A stretch of DNA of 64,000 bases from positions 1,054,001 to 1,118,000 of the forward strand of contig NZ_LR134287.1 in assembly GCF_900636515.1 (NCBI RefSeq), in the 5' to 3' direction. The first letter of the stretch is position 1; every line of letters starts with the position of its first letter. Both the position numbers and the translations under genes were made by a program. The notes under the pieces are model-generated. The model searched no databases and was not told the origin of the DNA. It worked only from the letters and a program-made list of their open reading frames with translations. Source of the stretch: Neisseria animalis (GTDB lineage: Bacteria > Pseudomonadota > Gammaproteobacteria > Burkholderiales > Neisseriaceae). Positions 36,216 to 44,797 of this stretch are shown piece after piece.

Positions 36216-36226
36216 TTTATCTCACA
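36216..36226 (-). repeat. right terminal inverted repeat of Mu-like prophage
   Basis: TTTATCTCACA is the exact inverse of 20021-20031 and ends in the CA expected of Mu-type ends. A near copy, TTTATCTCAA, follows at 36238, so the real end could also be there. Confidence 0.5.
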
Positions 36227-36330
36227 GAGTCTATATATTTATCTCAATGGGTTTCAGCAGGATATTGCGAAATAAAAACAACCTTGTGTCAGGTGAGTCA
36301 GGTTCAAAGAAAATAGTCGGCAAAATCCCG

Positions 36331-36371
36331 TATTATCCGCACTGCCTGCGGCTTACTGCCTTGTCTCATTC
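36331..36371 (+). mobile_element. fragment of the Correia-like MITE
   Basis: GCACTGCCTGCGGCTTACTG and CCTTGTCTCATTC match the right core of the 107-bp element. Both ends are gone. It lies in the otherwise gene-free 384 bp between gene G and the DUF2130 gene. Confidence 0.5.
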
Positions 36372-36436
36372 CGAATGGAACCGACGACATATGATATGGC
36401 AAAAGAGCCAACGCCGCAGTTGCAATGTTTTCGATT

Positions 36437-36475
36437 ATAGCCGGAATCTTGTTCGGATTCCGGCTATGTTTTTTT
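36437..36475 (+). terminator. strong plus-strand terminator
   Basis: ATAGCCGGAATC pairs with GATTCCGGCTAT around a 7-nt loop, then seven T. It points rightward, although the next gene is on the minus strand, so it closes transcripts arriving from the prophage side. Confidence 0.75.
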
Positions 36476-36492
36476 GAAATATTCCGTCTGGC

Positions 36493-37797
36493 TCATTTTT
36501 TCTCCAAGGCTTCAAACGCGGCTTTCATGGTCGGGTTTTTCTTCACCAGTTTTTTCACCGTCAAATCCGCGGCTTTGTTATTGGCCAGCCGCAGGTTGTT
36601 TTCGGAAGAGAGCAGGGCTTCTTTGGTTTTTTGCAGATGGGTGATGGTTTTGTCGATTTCCTCGATGGCCGTCTGAAACTTGCGGCTGGCGAGGTCGTAG
36701 TTGCGGGCGAAGCCTTCTTTGAAAGCGTTCAGGTCTTCTTCAAAATTCGTGATGTCGATATTCTGCGCGCGCATTTGGGCGGCTTCCTGCTTGTATTTCA
36801 GCGAGTTGAGCGCGGCATTGCGCAACAGTGAAATCAGCGGAATGAAAAATTGCGGCCGCACGACATACATTTTCGGGTAGGCGTAGGAAACATCGACGAT
36901 GCCGGTGTTGTACAGCTCGCTGTCAGCTTCCAAAAGCGAGACGAGAACGGCATATTCGCATTTTTTCTCGTTGCGGTCTTTGTCCAACTCTTTGAAAAAA
37001 TGTTCGTTTTTCTTTTTCGTGGCAGTGTTGTCGTTTTCGTTTTTCATCTCAAACATTATTGAGATGACCTCGTTGCCTTGCCCGTCTGACTCCCGGTAGA
37101 TGTAATCGCCTTTGCTGCCGCTTTTGGCATCGTTGTCTTTGCCAAACTGTGCCTGCGGGAAGGCGGTAGTGCGGATGCGGTTGAATTCGGTTTCGCAATG
37201 GACTTCCAGGCTTTCGCCTATCATTTTGGTGGATTGGCGGGCTTTGAAATCTTTGTAAAAGGCAATGGTTTCGTCTTTTTGTTTCAATTCGCCTTCGTAT
37301 TTTTCGCGCAGGTTTTGTTTTTCCAATTCGCGTTCTTTGGCTTCCAGCGCGAGGCGGGCGGTCAAATCGCTCAATTGGCGGTCTTTGTCGGCCACGGCTT
37401 GGGTGATTTCCAGCTTTTTCTCCATTTCTTTGGCGGCGGCGAGGCTTTGGGCTTGGGCTTTCAATTCGGCGATAAGTTTGTCTTGCTCGGCAATTTTCGC
37501 TTTCAGACGGCCTTCCGCTTCACCGACTGCCAGACGGCTGTCTTTTTCGTGTTCGTTGATTTTGTTGGCAAGTTCGGCAATTTCACGGTTTTTCTCTGCC
37601 AATTCCCGCTCCAAATGCTGCTGTGCCTGAGCTTCGGCCAAACGCATTTCGCCCTGAAACCGGCTCTGCGCCTGCTGCAAACGCTCGTGGATTTCGTTTT
37701 GGAATTCTCGTGTGCGGACTTGGTTGAGGATGTCGGCATAGCTGGCTTCGTTGATGGTGAAGGCGGTGTGGCAATGGGGGCATTTGATTTCGTGCAT
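36493..37797 (-). CDS. DUF2130 family protein (coiled coil plus nuclease-like domain)
   Basis: 434 aa. It starts with a zinc-ribbon-like CPHC (residues 5-8). Residues 28-190 are a long coiled coil ([25 protein letters not shown] and so on). The C-terminal domain holds [28 protein letters not shown], with D and E-x-K spacing like a PD-(D/E)xK fold, and then [18 protein letters not shown]. No function is established. Transcribed alone; a DUS hairpin lies upstream, between it and pgm. Confidence 0.82.
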   Translation of the reverse strand: MHEIKCPHCHTAFTINEASYADILNQVRTREFQNEIHERLQQAQSRFQGEMRLAEAQAQQHLERELAEKNREIAELANKINEHEKDSRLAVGEAEGRLKAKIAEQDKLIAELKAQAQSLAAAKEMEKKLEITQAVADKDRQLSDLTARLALEAKERELEKQNLREKYEGELKQKDETIAFYKDFKARQSTKMIGESLEVHCETEFNRIRTTAFPQAQFGKDNDAKSGSKGDYIYRESDGQGNEVISIMFEMKNENDNTATKKKNEHFFKELDKDRNEKKCEYAVLVSLLEADSELYNTGIVDVSYAYPKMYVVRPQFFIPLISLLRNAALNSLKYKQEAAQMRAQNIDITNFEEDLNAFKEGFARNYDLASRKFQTAIEEIDKTITHLQKTKEALLSSENNLRLANNKAADLTVKKLVKKNPTMKAAFEALEKK

Positions 37798-37837
37798 GAT
37801 GTTTTCCGCAAAACAGAGTAGGGTGATTTTAGCAGAA

Positions 37838-37868
37838 AGGCCGTCTGAAAAATATTTTCAGACGGCCT
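37838..37868. terminator. DUS inverted repeat
   Basis: AGGCCGTCTGAAAA pairs with TTTTCAGACGGCCT (both CTGAA type). It separates the mutase gene end (37884) from the DUF2130 gene start. Confidence 0.7.
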
Positions 37869-37883
37869 CGATAGCGGATTGGC

Positions 37884-39266
37884 TTACAGCGGCCATTTCA
37901 AATCGGGATTGCTTTCGATGACTGCCTTGAATTGGTTTTGAATGCGCTCGATGGCTTCCTGATTGTCGGCTTCAAAACGCAGCACCAAAATCGGCGTGGT
38001 ATTGGAGGCGCGCATCAGACCGAATCCGTCGGCAAATTCTACGCGCAGGCCGTCGATGGTGATGATTTCGGTTGCGCCGTCGAATTTGGCTTTGGCTGCC
38101 AATTCTCCGATGACTTGGTGGCCGTTGCTGCCTTCGGGCAGGTCGATGTTCAATTCGGGGGTAGAAATGCTCTGCGGCAGGTTTTCCAACACTTCGGAAG
38201 GGTTGTCGTAAGCCGATAAGATTTCCAACAAGCGCGCACCGGCATAGAGGCCGTCGTCAAAACCGAACCAGCGTTCTTTGAAGAAAATGTGGCCGCTCAT
38301 TTCGCCGGCAACGAGTGCGCCGGTTTTTTTCATGGTAGATTTGATGAAGCTGTGGCCGGTTTTTTCCATAATCGGTTCGCCGCCGTGTTGTGTGATCCAC
38401 GGGGCGAGCAGACGGGTAGATTTGACATCGAAAATCACTTTGGCCTGCGGGTTGCGGCTTAATACGTCTTGTGCAAACAGCATCAGCTGGCGGTCGGGGT
38501 AGATGATGCTGCCGTTTTTGGTGACCACGCCCAGACGGTCGGCATCGCCGTCAAACGCCAAGCCGATTTCGGCACCACCTTTTTGCAGCTCGGCAATCAG
38601 GTCTTGCAGGTTTTTCGGTTTGGACGGGTCGGGGTGGTGGTTGGGGAAGGTTCCGTCCACTTCGCAGAAGAGTTCGGTTACTTCGTTGCCCAAGCCGCGG
38701 TAGAGTTTGCCTGCAAACGCGCCGCCTACTCCGTTGCCTGCATCGATGGCGACTTTCATCGGGCGTTTGAGTTTGATGTGGCCGGTGATGTGGTTGTGGT
38801 ATTCGCCGGAAATGTCTTTTTCGGTAACGCTGCCTTTGCCGGCGGCAGTAACGAATCGGTCTGCTTCAATCAGGGCAAGCAGTTCCTGAACGGCCTCTCC
38901 TGCCAGCGTGTCGCCGCCGAGCATCATTTTGAAACCGTTGTAATCCGGCGGATTGTGGCTGCCGGTAATCATCACGCCGCTGCCGCCGCATTCGTTGATG
39001 GCGGCGAAATAGAGCATGGGCGTGGCAACCATGCCAACGTTGAGCACATCCATGCCGCTGTCGGTAAAGCCGCGTTGGATGTGTTCCATCAGCTCGGAGC
39101 CGCTCAAGCGTCCGTCGCGGCCGAGGGCGATTTTAACTATGCCTTGTGCGGCGGCTTTGGCGGCGATGGCTTTGCCGATTAAGTAGGCGGCTTCGTTGGT
39201 CAGGGTTTTACCAACGATACCGCGGATGTCGTAGGCTTTGAAGATGTCTTTGGCGATGGCCGACAT
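37884..39266 (-). CDS. phosphomannomutase/phosphoglucomutase
   Basis: 460 aa from ATG 39266. It exchanges the 1- and 6-phosphates of glucose and mannose, feeding LPS, capsule and glycan sugars (pgm/AlgC role). Visible features are FKAYDIRGIVG at 9-19, the phosphoserine loop GVMITGSHNPPDYNGFKMM near 97-115, the magnesium site GLAFDGDADRLGVV, the sugar-binding loop GEMSGHIFFKE, and the C-terminal RASNTTPILVLRFEA phosphate-binding loop. The bispecific family is secure; the preferred sugar is not. Confidence 0.92.
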   Translation of the reverse strand: MSAIAKDIFKAYDIRGIVGKTLTNEAAYLIGKAIAAKAAAQGIVKIALGRDGRLSGSELMEHIQRGFTDSGMDVLNVGMVATPMLYFAAINECGGSGVMITGSHNPPDYNGFKMMLGGDTLAGEAVQELLALIEADRFVTAAGKGSVTEKDISGEYHNHITGHIKLKRPMKVAIDAGNGVGGAFAGKLYRGLGNEVTELFCEVDGTFPNHHPDPSKPKNLQDLIAELQKGGAEIGLAFDGDADRLGVVTKNGSIIYPDRQLMLFAQDVLSRNPQAKVIFDVKSTRLLAPWITQHGGEPIMEKTGHSFIKSTMKKTGALVAGEMSGHIFFKERWFGFDDGLYAGARLLEILSAYDNPSEVLENLPQSISTPELNIDLPEGSNGHQVIGELAAKAKFDGATEIITIDGLRVEFADGFGLMRASNTTPILVLRFEADNQEAIERIQNQFKAVIESNPDLKWPL

Positions 39267-39384
39267 GGTTATTCCTTTGGAAACGGTCATGTGATTCGAT
39301 AAGGGCATTGTAACATAGCGTTTATGCCGTCTGCACATTGCGTATCGGCTGATTTGCAGACGGCATTAGCTGCAAAAAAGCTTG

Positions 39385-40221
39385 TCAGCCCGCATCAAAA
39401 GTGTTGCATTGGTTGATGTCTCCGCCTTCCAAACCGCGTTTGAGCCATTTCATGCGGTCGGCGGAAGAACCGTGGGTGAAACTGTCGGGAACGGCGTAAC
39501 CCTGAGCCTGCTGCTGGAGGCGGTCGTCGCCTACGGAAGCGGCGGCATTCATGGCTTTTTCAATGTCTCCTGCTTCAAAAATCTGCTGGTTGACGGCGTA
39601 ATGCCCCCAGATACCGGCAAAACAATCCGCCTGCAGTTCGAGTTTGACAGACAAAGCATTGGCTTGGGTTTTGCCGACACTTTGTTGTGCCTGATGAACC
39701 TGAGGCAAAATACCGAGCAGGTTTTGAACGTGGTGGCCGACTTCGTGGGCAATAACATAAGCAAAAGCCGCATCGCCTGCCGCACCTAATTTGGTACGCA
39801 TGTCTTCGTAAAACGACAAGTCCAGATAAACTTTTTTATCGCCCGGGCAATAGAAAGGCCCCATCGCAGCTTGCCCCATACCGCAGGCGGTTTGCGTGCC
39901 GCCGGTATAGAGTACCAACGTGGTCGGAGTGTAGCTTTGGCCGTGTTTGCCGAAATAGTCTTTCCATGCGGCTTCGGTATCGGCCAAGACCACATGGGAT
40001 AATTCTTCCAGTTGGCTTTCAAGTTGTGGGTTGAGGGAAGATTGTTGGGCACTTGTCGGACCGAGGGAGGGTGTGCCGACCACTCCGCTCAAGTCCACAC
40101 CGTAATATGCGCCGACCAGTAAAACAATGATACCGATGATTCCGGGCGTTTTCCTACCGCCGCCACCGCTTCCCCTACGGTCTTCAACATTGCGGCTTCG
40201 GGTACGTCCTTGCCATTTCAT
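39385..40221 (-). CDS. YpfJ/KPN_02809-type neutral zinc metallopeptidase
   Basis: 278 aa. A basic N-terminus is followed by one transmembrane segment (TPGIIGIIVLLVGAYYGVDL, 25-44), leaving the enzyme domain in the periplasm. Zinc motif HEVGHH at 159-164 with the third ligand probably in LELQADCFAGIWGHY. Cys113 and Cys125 may pair. The start (MKWQGRTRSRNVEDRRG) is characteristic of the family. Its substrate is unknown. Confidence 0.88.
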   Translation of the reverse strand: MKWQGRTRSRNVEDRRGSGGGGRKTPGIIGIIVLLVGAYYGVDLSGVVGTPSLGPTSAQQSSLNPQLESQLEELSHVVLADTEAAWKDYFGKHGQSYTPTTLVLYTGGTQTACGMGQAAMGPFYCPGDKKVYLDLSFYEDMRTKLGAAGDAAFAYVIAHEVGHHVQNLLGILPQVHQAQQSVGKTQANALSVKLELQADCFAGIWGHYAVNQQIFEAGDIEKAMNAAASVGDDRLQQQAQGYAVPDSFTHGSSADRMKWLKRGLEGGDINQCNTFDAG

Positions 40222-40311
40222 AATGCGTTCCTTTAACAGTATATTCGGATAAACAGGTAAAAGCCGTCTGAAAAAACAGTTTGCAGACGGCCTGCGGCAA
40301 TTTTGCCGGAA

Positions 40312-41499
40312 TTATTGTGTAGCCAGCCACTCCGTCAGCGCGTTTTGCAGACGGCTTAAGCCTTCGTTCATATCTTCGTCGTCAAGCAGCAGGCTGGGGG
40401 CGAAGCGGACGACATTACTGCCGGCGACCAATACCATCAGACCGTGTTTCAAAGCGGCGGCAGTGATTTCTCCGGCACGGCCTTGGTAGGCATCGCTCAA
40501 AACGCAGCCTAAGAGCAGACCCATGCCGCGTACTTCTTTAAATACGCCGGTTTCGCTGCCGATTTGCGCCAAAGCCTCGCGCAATTTGTTGCCTTGGCGG
40601 GTAACGTGTGCCAGCGTTTCGGGCGCGTTGATGATGTCGAAGGCACGGCTGCCGACGGCGCAGGCCAAGGGGTTGCCGCCGAAGGTCGAGCCGTGCGTGC
40701 CCGGGCCGAAGGTTGGCGCGATTTTGTCGGTGGTAATCATGGCTCCGATGGGGAAACCGCAGCCCAAGGCTTTTGCGCTGCTCAGAATATCCGGCACAAC
40801 GCCGTAATGTTCGTAAGCAAACAGTTTTCCGGTGTGCCCCATACCGGTTTGCACTTCATCGAAAATCAGCAGTGCGTTGTGCTCGTCGCACAGGCGGCGG
40901 GCAGTTTCCAGATATTCCTGCGCGGCGGGCAGAATGCCGCTCTCGCCTTGAATCGGCTCGATGATGATGGCGCAGGTTTTGCTGCTGACGGCGGCTTCCA
41001 GCGCGGCACTATCGTTAAACGGTACATGGGTAATGCCTTGCGGCAGGGGGGCGTAGTCTTGGCTGTATTTGGGTTGGCCGCCCACGGATACGGTAAACAG
41101 GGTGCGGCCGTGGAAGCTGTTGGTGCAGGCGATGATTTCGTTTTTTTCACCGCCGAAATGGTCGCGGCCGTATTTGCGCGCCAATTTCAGCGCGGCTTCA
41201 TTGGCTTCCGCGCCGGAATTGCAGAAAAAGACTTTGTCGCCGAAGCTGTGGTCAACCAGCTTTTTTGCCAATTCCTGCGCGGGTGCGGTGGTGTAGATAT
41301 TGGAAATGTGCCACAGTTTTTGCGCCTGTTTGGCCAGGGCTTCAATCAGCGCAGGGTGGCTGTGGCCGAGCGCGTTAACGGCAATCCCGCCCGACAAGTC
41401 GATATACTCGCGCCCGTCCGCCCCCCAAACGCGGCTGCCGAGCGCGCGCTCGGGAATCATGGGAGCGAAAGAGAAATTGGGCGTGAGGTAGTTTTGCAT
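40312..41499 (-). CDS. argD: acetylornithine aminotransferase
   Basis: 395 aa. PLP enzyme of arginine synthesis that makes N-acetylornithine; many ArgD proteins also act in lysine synthesis as succinyl-DAP aminotransferase. Visible are DLSGGIAVNALGHSHPALIEAL (33-54), NSGAEANEAALKLARKYG, FHGRTL, PIQGESGI, LIFDEVQTGMGHTGK and the PLP lysine in SSAKALGCGFPIGAM. Bifunctionality would matter here because a dapC-like gene is reduced to a scar at 51825. Confidence 0.93.
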   Translation of the reverse strand: MQNYLTPNFSFAPMIPERALGSRVWGADGREYIDLSGGIAVNALGHSHPALIEALAKQAQKLWHISNIYTTAPAQELAKKLVDHSFGDKVFFCNSGAEANEAALKLARKYGRDHFGGEKNEIIACTNSFHGRTLFTVSVGGQPKYSQDYAPLPQGITHVPFNDSAALEAAVSSKTCAIIIEPIQGESGILPAAQEYLETARRLCDEHNALLIFDEVQTGMGHTGKLFAYEHYGVVPDILSSAKALGCGFPIGAMITTDKIAPTFGPGTHGSTFGGNPLACAVGSRAFDIINAPETLAHVTRQGNKLREALAQIGSETGVFKEVRGMGLLLGCVLSDAYQGRAGEITAAALKHGLMVLVAGSNVVRFAPSLLLDDEDMNEGLSRLQNALTEWLATQ

Positions 41500-41590
41500 G
41501 GTCGGGATTCCTGAAAATATGGTAGGAAATAAGGATAGTGATTATGCGCCGATTGGTACCGGTTTACAATCGGTGGTCAGGGGCAGCGGT

Positions 41591-42310
41591 TTAGAGATAA
41601 ACGATTTCTCCGCTCCGCCCTTTGCTTTCATTGCCTGCCCACCAAACAAATTGAGGCACAACATCTTCATAGCCTTTGCGTTCGCTGGCGGCTTCGCCGG
41701 GGTGGGATTTAATCCGCTGCGGGGAGTTGATTGCTCCGGGGATAAGCACGTTGGCACGAAGATTGGGGAAGCGTTCCCATTCGTCGGCAACGACTTTGCA
41801 CAAGTAGTTTAATGCGGCTTTGGAAGCGCCGAATCCGCCCCAATAGGCTTTGGGGGTTTCGCCGTGTGTTTCGCCGACAAAGATAACGGAAGCGTCGTCT
41901 GCTTCTTTCAAAAGCGGGAATAAGGCACGGGTCAGCCCCATCGGTGCGACAGTATTGATGCGGTACAATTTTACCCAATCGGCAACCGATTGGAAATCCA
42001 GCGGCGACAAGGCATTGAAATAGCTGGCACAATGGACGATGCCGTCCAGTTTGCCGCCGGTGGCTTCGGCAATGGTCGCGGCAAATTGCTCAAATTCTTT
42101 ATCTTCGGCGGTTAAGAGGTCGAAGCAGATGGCAAACGGCTCGGGATAACCGGAGGCAACGATGTCGTCATAAACTTTTTCCATACGTTTCTGGCGGCGG
42201 GAAACCAAAATCACGGTTGCGCCGGCAGCGGCATAGGCTTTGGCAACCTGTTCGCCCAAACCTTGGGAAGCACCGGTAACCATGATGATTTTGTTTGCTA
42301 ATGAAGACAT
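41591..42310 (-). CDS. short-chain dehydrogenase/reductase (YciK-like)
   Basis: 239 aa from ATG 42310. The NAD(P) site is TGASQGLGEQVAKAYAAAGATVILVSRR (13-40). The usual SDR catalytic Tyr-x-x-x-Lys is replaced by F/G-x-SKAAL: the segment reads YWGGFGASKAALNYL, with the Tyr five residues ahead of where it should be and the Lys present. YciK-type SDRs show the pattern Y-G-x-Y-x-x-S-K. The reaction is unknown. It stands between argD and hpnE on the same strand. Confidence 0.8.
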   Translation of the reverse strand: MSSLANKIIMVTGASQGLGEQVAKAYAAAGATVILVSRRQKRMEKVYDDIVASGYPEPFAICFDLLTAEDKEFEQFAATIAEATGGKLDGIVHCASYFNALSPLDFQSVADWVKLYRINTVAPMGLTRALFPLLKEADDASVIFVGETHGETPKAYWGGFGASKAALNYLCKVVADEWERFPNLRANVLIPGAINSPQRIKSHPGEAASERKGYEDVVPQFVWWAGNESKGRSGEIVYL

Positions 42311-42410
42311 AGTTTTTTCCTTTGGTATGTGCCGTTTGCAGACGGCTTTTCGGGTTGTTTGTATCGGTTTGTATCGGTTTGTATTGATGGGGGTGCGTAT
42401 CGGTTTGCTT

Positions 42411-43733
42411 TTATTCGGTTTTGCAGACGGCCTTGAGATCTGCACAGCATAAATCTGCAGCCGTTATGCCTGATTGTACCGCTGCTTCCAGCGTGGCGGG
42501 GTAGCGCGGGTGGAGGTAATCGCCGGCCGGATAAATGCGGTGGTGTTGCAGCCATCTGACATCAGGCAGGGGGCGGCCGGTAATCGCGGCGGTTGTGGCG
42601 CGTTTTTCGGTAATGACTTTACTCTCGACTGGCTCTCCGATATTCGGGCAGATACGCAGGAGGTCGGAATGTACTTTGTTGACCCACTCATCGGTCTTTA
42701 ATGTACCCAAGTTGTCGGACAGGCTGATGACGGCGGCCACTTCATTGTCGGGCAGGCCGATTGCTCCCCGGGAAACAAACCATTGTGCCGTCCCGTTTGC
42801 CAAGCCGGTCATGGCGGCGGGAAGCGGAACAGGGCAGGCATAGCGCAGATAAACGGTGGTAATGGCGTGGTACGACATCTGTTGGTATGCTGTCTGTAAA
42901 TTGTGCGGTACTTCGGCGGGAAGCAGGGCAGCGGCGTGGTATGGGGCAACCGCCAGTATGGCAGCGTCGAATGTTTCGCCGTTGACTTTGACTCTGCCGC
43001 AGGGCAAATTTTCCAACGGCGGTACGCGGGTTTCCAAGCGGATGTTTGCACCTTGCCTTTGCAAATAAGCTAAGGCTGGCCGGGCAACAATGCTGCCCAA
43101 ATCCCGCTTGGGCATCAGGTAGTCGCTGCCGGCTTTGTCTGCCCAAACACCGTCTTGCAGTACGTTGCAGAGCGTGTTCAGGCCGGCTTGCTCCAGCGGT
43201 GTGTTGAGCGCGCCCCAAACCAGCGGTTGCCAAAATTCAGCAACCAGTTTGCGCGGTGTCCGGCGGGCGTTCAGCCACGCGGCAATATTGGTATTTGCGG
43301 ATGGTTGGTGGTGGTATTTTTTCAGCGCGTTCATGTCGCGCAACAAACGGATTTTATGGTTGAAAGAGATGTTGCGGGCAAACAATATGCCGAAAAGAAT
43401 ATGAAAAGGAGCAGGTAAAGAGGCCGTCTGCAAACGCATACCGTCGTGAAGATACCATTGCAGCGGCAGGCGGTGGAATGCTTCTTGCTCGGATACGCCG
43501 ATGCGGGAAAGCAGGGACAATACGCCGCGGTAAGCACCGAGACAGATATGCTGACCGTTATCCAAAAAGCTGAAACCGCTGTTTCCGCCGGCAGTACGGG
43601 CTCGTCCGCCTGCCTGTTTTCCTGCTTCAAACAGGGTAACATCGGCACGTTGTACGAGGCTGACTGCTGCGGAAAGTCCTGCCCAACCTGCGCCGATAAC
43701 GGCAATTTTGGGGCGGGAAGAATGCGGTTTCAT
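42411..43733 (-). CDS. hpnE: hydroxysqualene dehydroxylase
   Basis: 440 aa. FAD-dependent amine-oxidase-fold enzyme: dinucleotide motif VIGAGWAGLSAAVSL at 12-26, ADVTLFEAGKQAGGRART, FLDNGQHICLGAYRGVL (HpnE-specific), and the C-terminal FAD motif IYPAGDYLHPRYPATLEAAVQSG. HpnE reduces hydroxysqualene to squalene. It follows hpnD on the same strand with a 76-bp gap containing a DUS. The stop lies inside another DUS. Confidence 0.88.
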   Translation of the reverse strand: MKPHSSRPKIAVIGAGWAGLSAAVSLVQRADVTLFEAGKQAGGRARTAGGNSGFSFLDNGQHICLGAYRGVLSLLSRIGVSEQEAFHRLPLQWYLHDGMRLQTASLPAPFHILFGILFARNISFNHKIRLLRDMNALKKYHHQPSANTNIAAWLNARRTPRKLVAEFWQPLVWGALNTPLEQAGLNTLCNVLQDGVWADKAGSDYLMPKRDLGSIVARPALAYLQRQGANIRLETRVPPLENLPCGRVKVNGETFDAAILAVAPYHAAALLPAEVPHNLQTAYQQMSYHAITTVYLRYACPVPLPAAMTGLANGTAQWFVSRGAIGLPDNEVAAVISLSDNLGTLKTDEWVNKVHSDLLRICPNIGEPVESKVITEKRATTAAITGRPLPDVRWLQHHRIYPAGDYLHPRYPATLEAAVQSGITAADLCCADLKAVCKTE

Positions 43734-43809
43734 GTTTGTATTCCGATTTTCAGACGGCTTGTTTCGGGAAAGTAGGCTGTTCGGTGGGTATATCCGGATA
43801 TTGGTGCGG

Positions 43810-44658
43810 TTAAGGTTTGAATCCGAACAGCCATGTTTTCAATGCGATACGTTTTTTACGCGGCGAAGGAATGGCTATTTTGTATTTCAAAACGTTTTCC
43901 GCACCGTCGCGTTCGATTTCGTTTAATAAGGCATAATAAATGGCCGCCATAACCAAGCCGGCTTTCTGCGCTTTTTTGTCCGCTTGGGGCAGCAGGGCGG
44001 CTGCATGGCGGTAGGTTTCACGGGTGCGGTTAATCTGAAATGCCATCAACGAAGCAAATTCTTTATTCGGTTCGGCACGCATGATAACGGCAGCCGGTAC
44101 GCCGAATTGCTGCAAATCTTCCAGCGGCAGGTAAATCCGCCCGTTGCGGGCATCTTCGCCGACATCGCGGATAATATTGGTCAGTTGCAGCGCCAAACCC
44201 ATTTTATCGGCGTAATCCAGCGTTTGCGGATCGGTAAATCCCAAAATCCGTGCAATCAGGCAGCCTACTACGCCTGCCACGCACCGGCAGTAACGCTTCA
44301 AACTGTCGAAATCCTGATAACGGGCTTGGTCCAAATCCATCTGCATACCGTCTATCAATTCCGCCAGTTCTTCATGGGGAAGGGAAAAAGCGGCGGCGGT
44401 GTGCTTTAAGGCTTGGTTGACCGGATGTTCGGGTATGTCGCTGCCAAAAACTTTGCTTAAATCGTTGCGCCACCAGTTGAGCGTGATTTGAGCGATATTC
44501 GGGTCGGAGCAGTCGTCAACCACATCGTCCAATTCGCGGCAGTATGCGTACAATACCGTCATTGCGTCCCGCTGCGCCGGCGGCAGGAAACGGAAGCCGG
44601 AAAGAAAGTTGGATTTGCTTTCGGCTGCTTTTTGGCGGCAGTAGTCTAGCGGTTGCAC
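43810..44658 (-). CDS. hpnD: presqualene diphosphate synthase
   Basis: 282 aa. Trans-prenyltransferase that condenses two farnesyl diphosphates. First Asp-rich motif YCRELDDVVDD (39-49), DGMQMDLDQARY, and the second Asp-rich motif LTNIIRDVGEDARNGRIYLP. HpnD and HpnE are here, while HpnC (hydroxysqualene synthase) is not adjacent. Because the isoprenoid kinase ispE is also in the window, the route to squalene is at least partly local. Phytoene synthase is a less likely alternative given the hpnE neighbour. Confidence 0.87.
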   Translation of the reverse strand: MQPLDYCRQKAAESKSNFLSGFRFLPPAQRDAMTVLYAYCRELDDVVDDCSDPNIAQITLNWWRNDLSKVFGSDIPEHPVNQALKHTAAAFSLPHEELAELIDGMQMDLDQARYQDFDSLKRYCRCVAGVVGCLIARILGFTDPQTLDYADKMGLALQLTNIIRDVGEDARNGRIYLPLEDLQQFGVPAAVIMRAEPNKEFASLMAFQINRTRETYRHAAALLPQADKKAQKAGLVMAAIYYALLNEIERDGAENVLKYKIAIPSPRKKRIALKTWLFGFKP

Positions 44659-44797
44659 GGCATATCCTTAATTGTCGTTCCGGTTGATTGTAACGGTAAA
44701 CCGAAAAGATAACAAATGGTATGGTTGCGGGAAAGTCTGCTTGGCTTTCGGAGCAAGGTTTTATGATTTTGCAGACGGCCTGATGCCGTCTGCAAAA

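Larger units (their letters stand above)
20021..36226. mobile_element. defective, rearranged Mu-like prophage
   Basis: About 16.2 kb. Minus-strand block 20549-32971: adenine methylase, Com, tail, fibre and baseplate genes (I, J, W, V, D, X, U) and the tape measure. Plus-strand block 32971-36108: terminase remnant, gp29 portal, gp30/F, G. The normal Mu order would have all of these on one strand with capsid, sheath, tube and early genes in between; those are missing. The edges show TGTGAGATAAA at 20021 and its inverse TTTATCTCACA ending at 36226. No 5-bp target duplication is seen (CGTTT left, GAGTC right). Confidence 0.85.

Noticed and set aside
36247..36477. Plus-strand frame right of the Mu-like prophage
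   Set aside because: It crosses a MITE fragment and a terminator; no protein-like features.
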